From Chloroflexota bacterium (GTDB taxonomy: Bacteria > Chloroflexota > Anaerolineae > Anaerolineales > UBA4823), in the NCBI GenBank assembly GCA_020349245.1, contig CP070764.1, positions 1,453,205 through 1,488,347 of the forward strand: DNA of 35,143 nucleotides. Direction: 5' to 3'. The translations under genes and the position numbers were made by a program. Within the stretch, counting starts at the first letter, position 1. Every line of letters starts with the position of its first letter. Under the pieces are notes generated by a model, which saw only the letters and a list, made by a program, of their open reading frames with translations, was not told where the DNA came from and made no database searches. Positions 1 to 6,482 of the stretch are shown piece by piece.

Positions 1-1385
1 AGGGGATCATCTGTTAACAATGTCGCTCCCGGGGTAACGCGATCCTGGTCAGCAATGTGCAGGTACACCAGCACCCAGCCGGTCCCCTCGAAACCATCCC
101 CATCCAGATCAACCGCCAGGACATTGTCACTGGAGCGGGTAACCACCCCAGCCGCGGAAGCTGTTACCCAGGCCTTCGAGGGCGTGCAGGGCGGCTCGCC
201 GGTCACCGGCGAGAAATCCAAGGCACCCAGCGGACTGCCGGCATTCCAGGAGCGGTGCGGTCCCCCGGTGAAACTCCACTGCTCTCCGGGTAGGAAAGGC
301 AGCTCCAGGACCGGCTGGGTGAGATCGAGGGGGAACAACGGCTCCACCTGACCCGCCCGTACCCAGGGGTCACCGAACATCTGCTCGTAGAGAGAAATAA
401 AATCCCCCGGCTCGTATAGCGCAGTGCGCCACTCCCCCTGGTTCAGCAGCTTGGCGAATACTACCTGCAAACCAGCGGTTCCGGGATTCAACCCCGGGCT
501 GAGCCGCAACAGGCTGCCATCTGGAAAAGACATCGAAGTCCTTTCCCCGCTGCGCCAGCCGTAATACCCCACCCCCAGGTGGGTGGCGGTCAGGACCAGC
601 TCATAGTATAAGCCCCTGTAATCGGGGACAAAAAAGCCTATCGGGAATCCAGAACCTGGTTCTTGCCCGGATGGACCAAAAACCCAGCCGGAACGGTACT
701 CCAAAACCGCCAGCAGGAGCCGAGGATTGATGGAATTCTCCCGGGCTACTTTCGTAACAATCTCTGCCCCGGAAAGCTGCTCGCCCTTCACCATCTCCTC
801 ATACCTGCTCAAGTGACCACCTGCGCCATCGATATACTGGGATAGATCGAAATCCCTGGCAGAAGGGGAATAGATTATTTCACTGTCGGGCAGCAGGACC
901 GATCTTTCCTGGTACACGCCTAGCTGGTTGGGGATGAGCAGCTCCTGTCCTGGGGCGAGCAGTCCTCCCCCCAATAAAGGTTGAGGGGAACTGATCTGGT
1001 CGGGATCCACCGCGAATCGCCTGGCGACAGCATCCAGCGTGTCGCCAACGAGAGTGAGATAACGATACCGCTCACCAGCCTCATCCAGGGCTGGTGGGTC
1101 TGGTCTTAGGATGCCAGTCACCACTTGAGTCTCCCCTGGTGAAAGCACATCTGGTGGGAGAACAGGGTTAGCCACGCCAGCCGGGGAGGGAGTCGCATCC
1201 GCCGGAGAATTGACCGCGATGGCTGTCAAAGTCAAACGCAAGTCATCTGCTCTATCAGGAGCAGCGTTGCGGAAAGGGAAATTACATGCCAGGGCAGGTA
1301 CAAGCCACCCGCAAATGACCAGCAGCAATAGGCTGCGTTTTAATTCGTTTTTACCAAACCGTGAGCGAATTTTGTATAAAAACAT
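1..1385 (-). CDS. LysM / M23-peptidase-like lipoprotein, partial (C-terminus beyond left edge)
   Basis: The minus strand is open from the ATG at 1385 to the window edge (461 codons), so the 3' end is missing. The N-terminus is a lipoprotein signal: basic residues, a hydrophobic stretch and the lipobox VPALAC near residue 34. A LysM-like segment follows at about residues 105-150 (YRYLTLVGDTLDAVARRF, then PGQELLIPNQ). The visible C-terminal part resembles an M23/lysostaphin-like fold: GGPHRSWNAG, with His377, LGALDF with Asp390, and later VYLHIAD. The His-to-Asp spacing is longer than in the classic HxxxD motif, and the HxH motif reads YLH, so catalysis is uncertain. Inferred role: an envelope-anchored peptidoglycan-binding protein or hydrolase. 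The start is fixed because an in-frame TAA lies just upstream. A TATAAT box ends only 8 nt before the ATG, so the mRNA may be leaderless. Confidence 0.8.
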   Translation of the reverse strand, partial: MFLYKIRSRFGKNELKRSLLLLVICGWLVPALACNFPFRNAAPDRADDLRLTLTAIAVNSPADATPSPAGVANPVLPPDVLSPGETQVVTGILRPDPPALDEAGERYRYLTLVGDTLDAVARRFAVDPDQISSPQPLLGGGLLAPGQELLIPNQLGVYQERSVLLPDSEIIYSPSARDFDLSQYIDGAGGHLSRYEEMVKGEQLSGAEIVTKVARENSINPRLLLAVLEYRSGWVFGPSGQEPGSGFPIGFFVPDYRGLYYELVLTATHLGVGYYGWRSGERTSMSFPDGSLLRLSPGLNPGTAGLQVVFAKLLNQGEWRTALYEPGDFISLYEQMFGDPWVRAGQVEPLFPLDLTQPVLELPFLPGEQWSFTGGPHRSWNAGSPLGALDFSPVTGEPPCTPSKAWVTASAAGVVTRSSDNVLAVDLDGDGFEGTGWVLVYLHIADQDRVTPGATLLTDDP

Positions 1386-1572
1386 CGCGGCTGATTATAT
1401 CCTCATTGCAGGAGTATAGAATGGACGTACTTACACTGAAATTAGTTTCCCGACCCAGTCAAATTCCAAAGCAGGGCATGATCCCTGTCAACCAGCAATA
1501 ACCCCGGTGAATTTCGTCTCCAGAGTTGATCAAACTTGGATAGCCAGTTGGTTTCCTGATTTCTGAATTTGA

Positions 1573-1578
1573 TATAAT
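1573..1578 (+). promoter_or_regulatory. Candidate -10 box of the 1670 gene
   Basis: TATAAT at 1573-1578 lies about 92 nt upstream of the ATG at 1670. The best -35 match is TTGGTT at 1548-1553, with a 19-nt spacer, which is longer than ideal. The rest of the 1386-1669 gap shows no other gene or clear structure. Confidence 0.35.
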
Positions 1579-1669
1579 GAATCGTAATTATCTGGAATTC
1601 AGCTTTGGGTGAGAAATCTCCCATCCAGATATGAAGACCAGACCTTCGATCAACAATCAGGAGAATACT

Positions 1670-2140
1670 ATGGCCAGTAAACCGGAATTTGACCTGAAAG
1701 CAGCCCACAAATATTTCTCAGCTAACTGTTTCAATCGCGCCTGGGACCTGCTCGATAAAAACGATCGGACTCCCCAGGAAGACGAAGAAATGATCCGCCT
1801 CAGTCTTACCTCCCACTACCATTGGACTCAGAGGGAAGATTACACCGACACGAAAGCCTCCATCGGCTTCTGGCAGATAGCCCGTATTTACGCCGTGATT
1901 GGTCAAGCAGAAAATGCAGCCAGGTACGGGCAGCTCTGCTTGGAGGCAAGCCAGAAGGAAGGGGTCGCCCCATTTTACCAGGGCTATGCCTACGAAGCCT
2001 TGGCCCGCGCTGCAGCAGCCGCGGGAGACAAAAATAAAATGCAGTCATACCTTGAGAAAGCCAATCAGACGGCTGGAGGAATCAAGGATGCAGATGAAAA
2101 AGATATGCTCCTCGCCGATCTGAAGACGATCCATCTCTAA
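1670..2140 (+). CDS. Conserved hypothetical protein, TPR-like helical
   Basis: A 156-residue soluble protein with no signal peptide. The sequence is rich in Ala, Tyr and charged residues, with paired helices that resemble tetratricopeptide repeats: AWDLLDKNDRTPQEDEEMIR, then GFWQIARIYAVIGQAENAAR and GYAYEALARAAAAAGDK. The family appears to be a conserved hypothetical one; no enzyme motif is visible. The start was set at 1670 rather than the in-frame ATG at 1631 because AGGAG at 1659-1663 sits 6 nt before it. The gene stands alone between the divergent lipoprotein gene and the riboswitch/sortase cassette. A role as a protein-protein interaction module is an inference from the repeat-like helices only. 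Confidence 0.7.
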   Translation: MASKPEFDLKAAHKYFSANCFNRAWDLLDKNDRTPQEDEEMIRLSLTSHYHWTQREDYTDTKASIGFWQIARIYAVIGQAENAARYGQLCLEASQKEGVAPFYQGYAYEALARAAAAAGDKNKMQSYLEKANQTAGGIKDADEKDMLLADLKTIHL

Positions 2141-2283
2141 AACAAGAATATTTTCAACAAATTTATTACATAACCTCCAAGCCAGATCGTGCAGCAGCCC
2201 GATTCGTCCATCGAGTTGGTTAGTTTTTGGTTTGGAATTCAATGTAACAAGTCCCAGAATCGATCGTTATACCAGTCAACAAT

Positions 2284-2355
2284 AACCATTTTCTAACCCC
2301 GGCAAGGATAATGGCGGGGGATATCCCGTCTAAATCGCTAGAATGGTTAGAAAAT
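2284..2355 (+). repeat. Nested inverted repeats upstream of the first riboswitch
   Basis: ATTTTCTAACC at 2288-2298 is perfectly complementary to GGTTAGAAAAT at 2345-2355. The overlapping arms AACCATT (2284-2290) and AATGGTT (2342-2348) are also complementary, so two mutually exclusive pairings exist. A CCCCG/CGGGG stem lies inside. It sits about 10 nt upstream of the first riboswitch and may be part of the transcript leader or a protein site. No convincing promoter was found in 2141-2364. Confidence 0.45.
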
Positions 2356-2364
2356 AATTTTAAT

Positions 2365-2477
2365 GGGAATTGCGACGATCTGATGGCCTAATTTGGTCGC
2401 TTCTCTGCCGAAAAGGTGGAATGGTCATCAGGGAGCGAATAGCGAAACCGGCCCTCGAGGTCGGTTTTAATTTTTTT
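2365..2477 (+). promoter_or_regulatory. Cyclic-di-GMP-II-type riboswitch with terminator, copy 1
   Basis: A structured leader of 113 nt. The elements in order are: GGGA at 2365; a degenerate GACGAT; P2 5' arm CTGATGGCC (2380-2388); TAATTTGGTCGCTT (2389-2402); a small hairpin (2404-2420); P2 3' arm GGTCATCAG (2423-2431); GGAG; and AATAGCGAAACCGGCC. The pseudoknot pairs TCGCT (2397-2401) with AGCGA (2441-2445). The order and bases parallel clostridial class II c-di-GMP aptamers (TAAATTGGGCACTT, GAG, AGTAGTGCAACCGACC). The clostridial pseudoknot GCACT/AGTGC has changed on both sides. P2 differs from copies 2 and 3 by paired substitutions. It precedes the surface protein gene at 2502. c-di-GMP as ligand is inferred from the match and has not been tested. 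Confidence 0.82.
2446..2477 (+). terminator. Riboswitch 1 expression-platform terminator
   Basis: AACCGGCC (2446-2453) pairs with GGTCGGTT (2459-2466) across a 5-nt loop, followed by TTTTAATTTTTTT. It lies 25 nt before the ATG of the downstream gene, so transcription must read through it for expression. Its 5' arm overlaps the conserved aptamer bases AACCGG. Confidence 0.8.
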
Positions 2478-2501
2478 GAAATCAATGGGTTGGGAAAATT
2501 T

Positions 2502-3356
2502 ATGACGAACATCTTCGACTCTTCTAAAAGCTTATTTAGCAAGTATTTCATCCTGATCCTGGGGGCTTGCCTGTTCGCAGGCATGCTTGTTGTGCTGCCA
2601 GGTTCACCTGCCCAGGCTGCAAAAAATGACTTGAGTTCTGCCCAGGAAGAGACCTGTACCCCACCAAATGATTGGGCACAGACCACCCGGGTTAAGAATC
2701 CTGAAAAGCCAACCAAGCAATGGACTTTCACCGTGGACAATCCGGAGATGCTGGTCAGCCTGACATTCTTCTACTACCAGGACTATAGCATACCCGGATG
2801 TCCGTATGACTGTAGCCAGGGAGACTGCCAGACAGATGAAACTGGCAATGGCACAACTCCCCTTGGGGATTTTACGGTGGTTGATGGAAAACTGGGTGCC
2901 AACCGGGGTTCAAAAAGGTTCGAGGGGCGTCTTCCACAGGGGACGTACCAGGTCTCCTTCACGGCCAATGGGAATCCAGGCTCACTGAATGTGGGCTTGA
3001 ACGTCCGCCAGAGCACAGTCCCCACTGCGACACTCTTTCCCACCAACACACCTCTGCCTACAACGCCGCCTCCCACCGCGACCTTGCCCCCAACCGTGAC
3101 CCCGACAGAGCCGGCGCGCACCCAGCCTCCCGCAAAGAATCCTACGCCTTCTCCGACCCCAAGACCGGGCCGGACACCGCCTGCAACTTTACCTCCGCCA
3201 ACACCATTCCCGGGATCACCGGCTCCTCAAGTTCTAATCCCGCAGACGGGGCTGGTGCCTGGCGCTAACGCTCTGGTCCTCCTGCCACTCGGGATCGGTC
3301 TGGTTGGTCTAGGGATCGCCTTCTACGGTATTACCAAGCGACTGAAGGCAAAGTAG
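2502..3356 (+). CDS. Secreted surface protein with LPXTG-like sorting signal (1)
   Basis: A 284-residue protein with a signal peptide (cleavage probably after SPAQA, about residue 38) and a compact N-terminal domain (about 40-185) that contains several Cys residues, including the cluster CPYDCSQGDC. A Pro/Thr linker (about 185-240) leads to the sorting signal IPQTG at 246-250, a hydrophobic segment and the basic tail TKRLKAK. A sortase should cleave within IPQTG and attach the protein to the cell wall. The N-terminal domain is not recognised. The start is the ATG at 2502. The frame is open upstream to a TTG at 2370, but that stretch is the riboswitch, so the longer form is rejected. It is the first of three similar substrates placed before a sortase gene. 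Confidence 0.85.
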   Translation: MTNIFDSSKSLFSKYFILILGACLFAGMLVVLPGSPAQAAKNDLSSAQEETCTPPNDWAQTTRVKNPEKPTKQWTFTVDNPEMLVSLTFFYYQDYSIPGCPYDCSQGDCQTDETGNGTTPLGDFTVVDGKLGANRGSKRFEGRLPQGTYQVSFTANGNPGSLNVGLNVRQSTVPTATLFPTNTPLPTTPPPTATLPPTVTPTEPARTQPPAKNPTPSPTPRPGRTPPATLPPPTPFPGSPAPQVLIPQTGLVPGANALVLLPLGIGLVGLGIAFYGITKRLKAK

Positions 3357-3477
3357 ATTACTCAAGGAGAAGCAACCATCGACCCTACTTTACTAACAGT
3401 GTAAATAAAACACAGTCACGCAAAGCAAACACAGGCGTGGGAAGACCTAGAAAATTTAAAAACTGAATAGATAACAA

Positions 3478-3585
3478 GGGATAAGCAATGATCCAATGAC
3501 CTAATCTGGTCGCTTATCTGTCCGCAAGGGCAGGAAAGTCATTGGGGAGCAAATAGCGAAACCGGCCCAAGAGGCCGGTTTTTTT
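3478..3585 (+). promoter_or_regulatory. Cyclic-di-GMP-II-type riboswitch with terminator, copy 2
   Basis: Same architecture as copy 1. GGGA starts at 3478, GATGA follows, and P2 is CCAATGAC (3493-3500) with GTCATTGG (3538-3545). The loop strand is TAATCTGGTCGCTT (3502-3515). The inserted hairpin is CTGTCC (3518-3523) / GGGCAG (3528-3533) with a GCAA tetraloop. GGAG and AAATAGCGAAACCGGCC follow. The pseudoknot is TCGCT (3510-3514) with AGCGA (3555-3559). Relative to copy 1, P2 pairs 2 and 3 change on both strands (T-A to C-G, G-C to A-T), which is direct evidence for a conserved RNA helix. No clear promoter or terminator separates it from the preceding gene, so it may be reached by read-through. 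Confidence 0.85.
3560..3585 (+). terminator. Riboswitch 2 expression-platform terminator
   Basis: AACCGGCC (3560-3567) pairs perfectly with GGCCGGTT (3573-3580); a run of seven T ends at 3585. The 8-bp GC-rich stem is a strong intrinsic terminator, 36 nt before the ATG at 3622. Confidence 0.85.
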
Positions 3586-3621
3586 ATTACCAATATAAAT
3601 ATTAAATATGGGAAGGAAAAA

Positions 3622-4476
3622 ATGAAAACATTTATCAATATCAAACGAATTACCAAGTTCAGCTATATACTCGGAATCGCCTGCCTGCTGGTTGGCATGA
3701 TGTTTTCAGTTGTCACCCAGACCGGGGAAGCGGCAACTGTCAACGGCCAGGGAAACTGCAGCACTGGATGGGTTGCCAAAGATGAAAACGCTCCCTTTGA
3801 ATACAACGGCAGCGAAACGATCATCAAAGCGATCGTCAAATCAGGCCGGGGATGCTTCCCGCTGACCATCAGCAACCCCAACGATGGCTGCTACAAAGCT
3901 GCTGGCCTGGGTACTAATTCTGTCCAAGTCACCCAGGTTGGCACTCCCGGCCCATCGTGCCAGGCAATATCACACGTCGAGTTCTATTCAGGCCCAACCG
4001 ATCCACCTCCGACAGAACCGCCAGCGACGGAACCACCAGCGACTGAACCGCCAGCGACGGAACCACCAGCGACTGAACCACCAGCGACTGAACCACCAGC
4101 GACCGAGCCACCGGCGACTGAACCACCGGCGACTGAGCCGCCAGCAACCGAACCTCCGGCAACCGAACCTCCGGCAACCGAACCTCCGGCAACCGAAACG
4201 CCCACCGACTCACCTGCAACGGTGACACCCACTGAGCCACCGGTAACCCCATCACCCACCGAACCACCGGCAACGCCAACTCCGCCTCCGACATTAGCCC
4301 AGCCCACTCCGATGAAGGGGACTCCACAAGTCCTGATCCCAGAGACCGGTCTTGATCTTTCCGGACCAAAGCAGGTCTTTGGCAGCCAGTTCTTCATGTT
4401 CCTGGGATTGACTTTTATCGGCCTCGGCCTGATCTTCCAGGGAGTAACCAAGCGGCGAGCTTCAGATCAGAACTAG
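3622..4476 (+). CDS. Secreted surface protein with PPATE repeats and LPXTG-like signal (2)
   Basis: A 284-residue protein. Residues 1 to about 38 form a signal peptide (ends GEAA). A small Cys-containing domain follows (about 39-125), not recognised. Next come twelve perfect PPATE pentapeptides (residues 133-192) and a further Pro/Thr stalk. The C-terminus has IPETG at 239-243, a hydrophobic segment and the tail TKRRASDQN. This is a typical wall-anchored stalked architecture: the small N-terminal domain is held away from the cell by a stiff Pro-rich rod. GGAAGG precedes the ATG. The tail shares PQVLIPxTGL with its upstream neighbour and IPETGLDLS with its downstream neighbour, which suggests one sortase serves all three. 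A hairpin at 4499-4552 follows the gene. Confidence 0.85.
   Translation: MKTFINIKRITKFSYILGIACLLVGMMFSVVTQTGEAATVNGQGNCSTGWVAKDENAPFEYNGSETIIKAIVKSGRGCFPLTISNPNDGCYKAAGLGTNSVQVTQVGTPGPSCQAISHVEFYSGPTDPPPTEPPATEPPATEPPATEPPATEPPATEPPATEPPATEPPATEPPATEPPATEPPATEPPATETPTDSPATVTPTEPPVTPSPTEPPATPTPPPTLAQPTPMKGTPQVLIPETGLDLSGPKQVFGSQFFMFLGLTFIGLGLIFQGVTKRRASDQN
4018..4197 (+). repeat. 15-bp tandem repeat, 12 units (PPATE)
   Basis: Twelve in-frame 15-bp units of the type CCNCCNGCNACNGAN encode PPATE. Units differ mostly at third codon positions, so the array is old enough to have drifted while the peptide was kept. The number of units sets the stalk length and could vary between strains. Confidence 0.9.
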
Positions 4477-4498
4477 TCAGCTCAGACCAACCCTATTG

Positions 4499-4552
4499 AG
4501 GGAGCAGCGCAGGCAGCAGAATGTTTTCGCCAATCCATGCCTCCTGCTCCCT
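4499..4552 (+). terminator. Possible hairpin after the second surface protein gene
   Basis: AGGGAGCAG at 4499-4507 pairs with CTGCTCCCT at 4544-4552 across a 36-nt loop. No T-run follows, so it is a weak terminator candidate or an RNA-stabilising stem. Confidence 0.35.
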
Positions 4553-4647
4553 TCACTAAGAAGGGCGAACGCATTTTGGGTAGAAGATCTTATGAAAGAG
4601 CGCAGAAAGCGCCAAAATCTATAATAATTGTGACAGAGATTGTATAG

Positions 4648-4653
4648 TATAAT
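4648..4653 (+). promoter_or_regulatory. Candidate -10 box for riboswitch 3 / third surface gene
   Basis: A perfect TATAAT in an AT-rich stretch, about 95 nt upstream of the third riboswitch. No good -35 hexamer lies at 16-18 nt. The transcript would include a small hairpin TAACGCA/TGCGTTA (4688-4712). If real, the third gene and the sortase can be transcribed independently of the first two genes. Nothing else was recognised in 4477-4748. Confidence 0.4.
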
Positions 4654-4748
4654 TAAAATTGGTCAAGTTCACCGGGTAAATAGCATGTAACGCAATTAAT
4701 TTTGCTGCGTTATTAACTGTAGACCACAAAAAAATGAATATCGATCAT

Positions 4749-4856
4749 GGGAAAAGCGATGATCCAGTGACTCAATATGGTCGCTTACCTATCCGCTAGG
4801 ATAGTAAGGTCATTGGGGAGCAAGTAGCGAAACCGGCCCGAGGGGCCGGTTTTTTT
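4749..4856 (+). promoter_or_regulatory. Cyclic-di-GMP-II-type riboswitch with terminator, copy 3
   Basis: GGGAAAAGCGATGAT starts at 4749. P2 is CCAGTGAC (4764-4771) with GTCATTGG (4809-4816). The loop strand ends TGGTCGCTT (4778-4786). The inserted hairpin is CTATCC (4789-4794) / GGATAG (4799-4804). GGAG and AAGTAGCGAAACCGGCC follow. The pseudoknot is TCGCT (4781-4785) with AGCGA (4826-4830). The 3' block matches the clostridial class II consensus AGTAGYGCAACCGRCC at most positions. The inserted hairpin differs from copy 2 by a G-C to A-T double change. This copy controls the third surface gene and, through overlap, the sortase. Confidence 0.87.
4831..4856 (+). terminator. Riboswitch 3 expression-platform terminator
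   Basis: AACCGGCCC (4831-4839) pairs perfectly with GGGCCGGTT (4843-4851) across a 3-nt loop, then a run of T to 4856. This is the strongest stem of the three, 39 nt before the ATG at 4896. Confidence 0.85.
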
Positions 4857-4895
4857 GTTATCTCCAAAACGGGTGTTGGGAAAGGGAAGAAGGAA

Positions 4896-6482
4896 ATGGC
4901 TAAGAGACCAAATAAGAACATCGGAATTTATGTATTTTTCCTAGCCACGATAGCAGGGTTGGTGCTGATTGGGGGTGTGCTGGCAAACAGTGCTGCCGCT
5001 TCCAACAGCGCTGTTGAAAGCAATAATGCCCTGTTTGTTGGGCAGGGGGTAAATTTATTTAGTCATGGGGGTACAACCAACGGTTGCTTTGTAGATAGAT
5101 ACAACGACGTTAATAATAAAAATGAGACTAGTCTGAATTGCACTGCCAATGATGTCCAGCTTGCACAGTACAGCTTGCTCTCAGGTCCTAATTCATGTGT
5201 GGAAGGGGAGGAGATCACTTTAACGCTATTGGGCCAATTCATCGCGACCGCGAGTGAGCGCTATGATGTCGGCATGTTTATCGCTACCGATGGAGGTGAC
5301 CCCAATACAAAGGGTGGAACCTGCTACAATGATTATCTGCACCCTGTTTCGTTAACCAACACTGATATAAATATCTCCACAGGAAACGGTCCGTTTTTTA
5401 ACGGTGAGCTCACTCAAGACACAAATGATTTCTGCGGTGATATTGAACAAAAACCTTCAGGCATAACTACTAACTTCAAAACGGCTGAGATTACCATAAT
5501 ATGCCAGGACAGTAACAACAATGGCACTGCTGATGTGAATAGCTGCACCGTTTGGTCGAATTCACGTTCGGATGGCTCAACAAATAAACCAAGCTGCGAG
5601 GATGAGTTTGACACAATTGCAGGGACAACCGCAAAATGCAGATGCGGACCCGTCGAGATCGCAGGACTCTCAGTGCCCCTCACTGGCACGATCGAAGTGA
5701 TCAAGGAACTTATCCCCAGCGACGCGCCGGGAGTGTTCAACCTGCAGGTCGATGGACAAACCGAATTCCCCAACGCCGGGAACGGGGACAGCACCGGACC
5801 GGTGACCGTTTCAGCAGGTCTTTCGACGGATCCTGATCCAATCGGGGAAACACACACCGTCGGGGAAACCGCAGGCAACGGAACTACTTTAAGCCTCTTT
5901 GATACTGAGATCTTCTGTGAAGATGATGATGATGAAACGGCATATGCTGCTGGCGCCGGTCCCCTGGATGTATTTGTCGAGCCGGATGACGCCTGGGTTT
6001 GCCGTATCGTCAACACCTTCAATGTAACCCCCGAGGCGACGAATACATCCACGCCAACCAATACCGCCACGCCGACCAACACGGCAACCGCAACCAGCAC
6101 AGCCACACCAACCAACACAGCAACTCCGACCAGCACCGGTACCCTTGTGGCTACTGAACCGATCGTGACCCAAACGCCCACGAACACACCGACGCTCACC
6201 AGGACCAGACCGCCGGCGACAAATCCACCCGCGACCAGCACGCCAACCAAGCGTCCACCGACTGCGACCGCCACAATTCCGTCCACGCTGGCCCAGCCCA
6301 CCTCTCCGGCAGAGACACCACAGATCATCATACCGGAAACTGGCTTGGACCTGTCATTATCTGGCCAAGGATCTGGTCTCAATGTGCTCATGATCCTCCT
6401 GCTGGGATTGGGTTTCGTCGGAATCGGCTTGATGTTCCACGGCATTTCAACGCAGCTGCTTCGAAATAGGCGAAAGAAATAA
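4896..6482 (+). CDS. Large secreted surface protein with LPXTG-like sorting signal (3)
   Basis: A 528-residue protein. The signal peptide is about residues 1-36. An N-terminal region (about 40-255) with several Cys is not recognised. A segment starting GTIEVIKELIPSDAPGVFNL (about 264-370) resembles the prealbumin/SpaA-like beta-sandwich repeats found in Gram-positive surface proteins. A long Thr/Pro/Asn linker (about 375-470) of TPTNTAT-type repeats leads to IPETG (about 479-483), a hydrophobic helix and the basic tail LLRNRRKK. GGAAGAAGGAA precedes the ATG. The stop codon overlaps the sortase start by one base (TAATG), so the two are probably translationally coupled. Probable function: adhesin or surface-layer component; the ligand is unknown. 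Confidence 0.85.
   Translation: MAKRPNKNIGIYVFFLATIAGLVLIGGVLANSAAASNSAVESNNALFVGQGVNLFSHGGTTNGCFVDRYNDVNNKNETSLNCTANDVQLAQYSLLSGPNSCVEGEEITLTLLGQFIATASERYDVGMFIATDGGDPNTKGGTCYNDYLHPVSLTNTDINISTGNGPFFNGELTQDTNDFCGDIEQKPSGITTNFKTAEITIICQDSNNNGTADVNSCTVWSNSRSDGSTNKPSCEDEFDTIAGTTAKCRCGPVEIAGLSVPLTGTIEVIKELIPSDAPGVFNLQVDGQTEFPNAGNGDSTGPVTVSAGLSTDPDPIGETHTVGETAGNGTTLSLFDTEIFCEDDDDETAYAAGAGPLDVFVEPDDAWVCRIVNTFNVTPEATNTSTPTNTATPTNTATATSTATPTNTATPTSTGTLVATEPIVTQTPTNTPTLTRTRPPATNPPATSTPTKRPPTATATIPSTLAQPTSPAETPQIIIPETGLDLSLSGQGSGLNVLMILLLGLGFVGIGLMFHGISTQLLRNRRKK

Noticed and set aside
55-845. Plus-strand small frames at the left edge
   Set aside because: They lie opposite a 461-codon minus-strand frame with lipobox, LysM and peptidase-like features.
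2370-2501. Upstream in-frame extension of the first surface protein from a TTG at 2370
   Set aside because: The stretch is the riboswitch and terminator, conserved as RNA in three copies; a signal peptide begins properly at the ATG at 2502.
4018-4197. CRISPR-like array
   Set aside because: The 15-bp units are contiguous, in frame and without spacers; it is a protein repeat.
3984-4451. Minus-strand Gly/Ser/Val repeat frame opposite the PPATE repeats
   Set aside because: It is the complement of a repetitive coding region; no start signals, and the plus-strand protein has a signal peptide and sorting signal.
2365-4856. Class I c-di-GMP (GEMM-I), c-di-AMP (ydaO) or other riboswitch classes for the three leaders
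   Set aside because: The GCGAAACC plus GC hairpin recalls part of GEMM-I, but its second conserved half (GGACGCAAAGCC and the third stem) is missing. The ydaO consensus is not seen. The P2/pseudoknot order fits class II.
5414-6445. Long minus-strand frame opposite the third surface protein
   Set aside because: It mirrors the Thr/Pro linker as Val/Gly repeats and lacks any domain or ribosome binding site.
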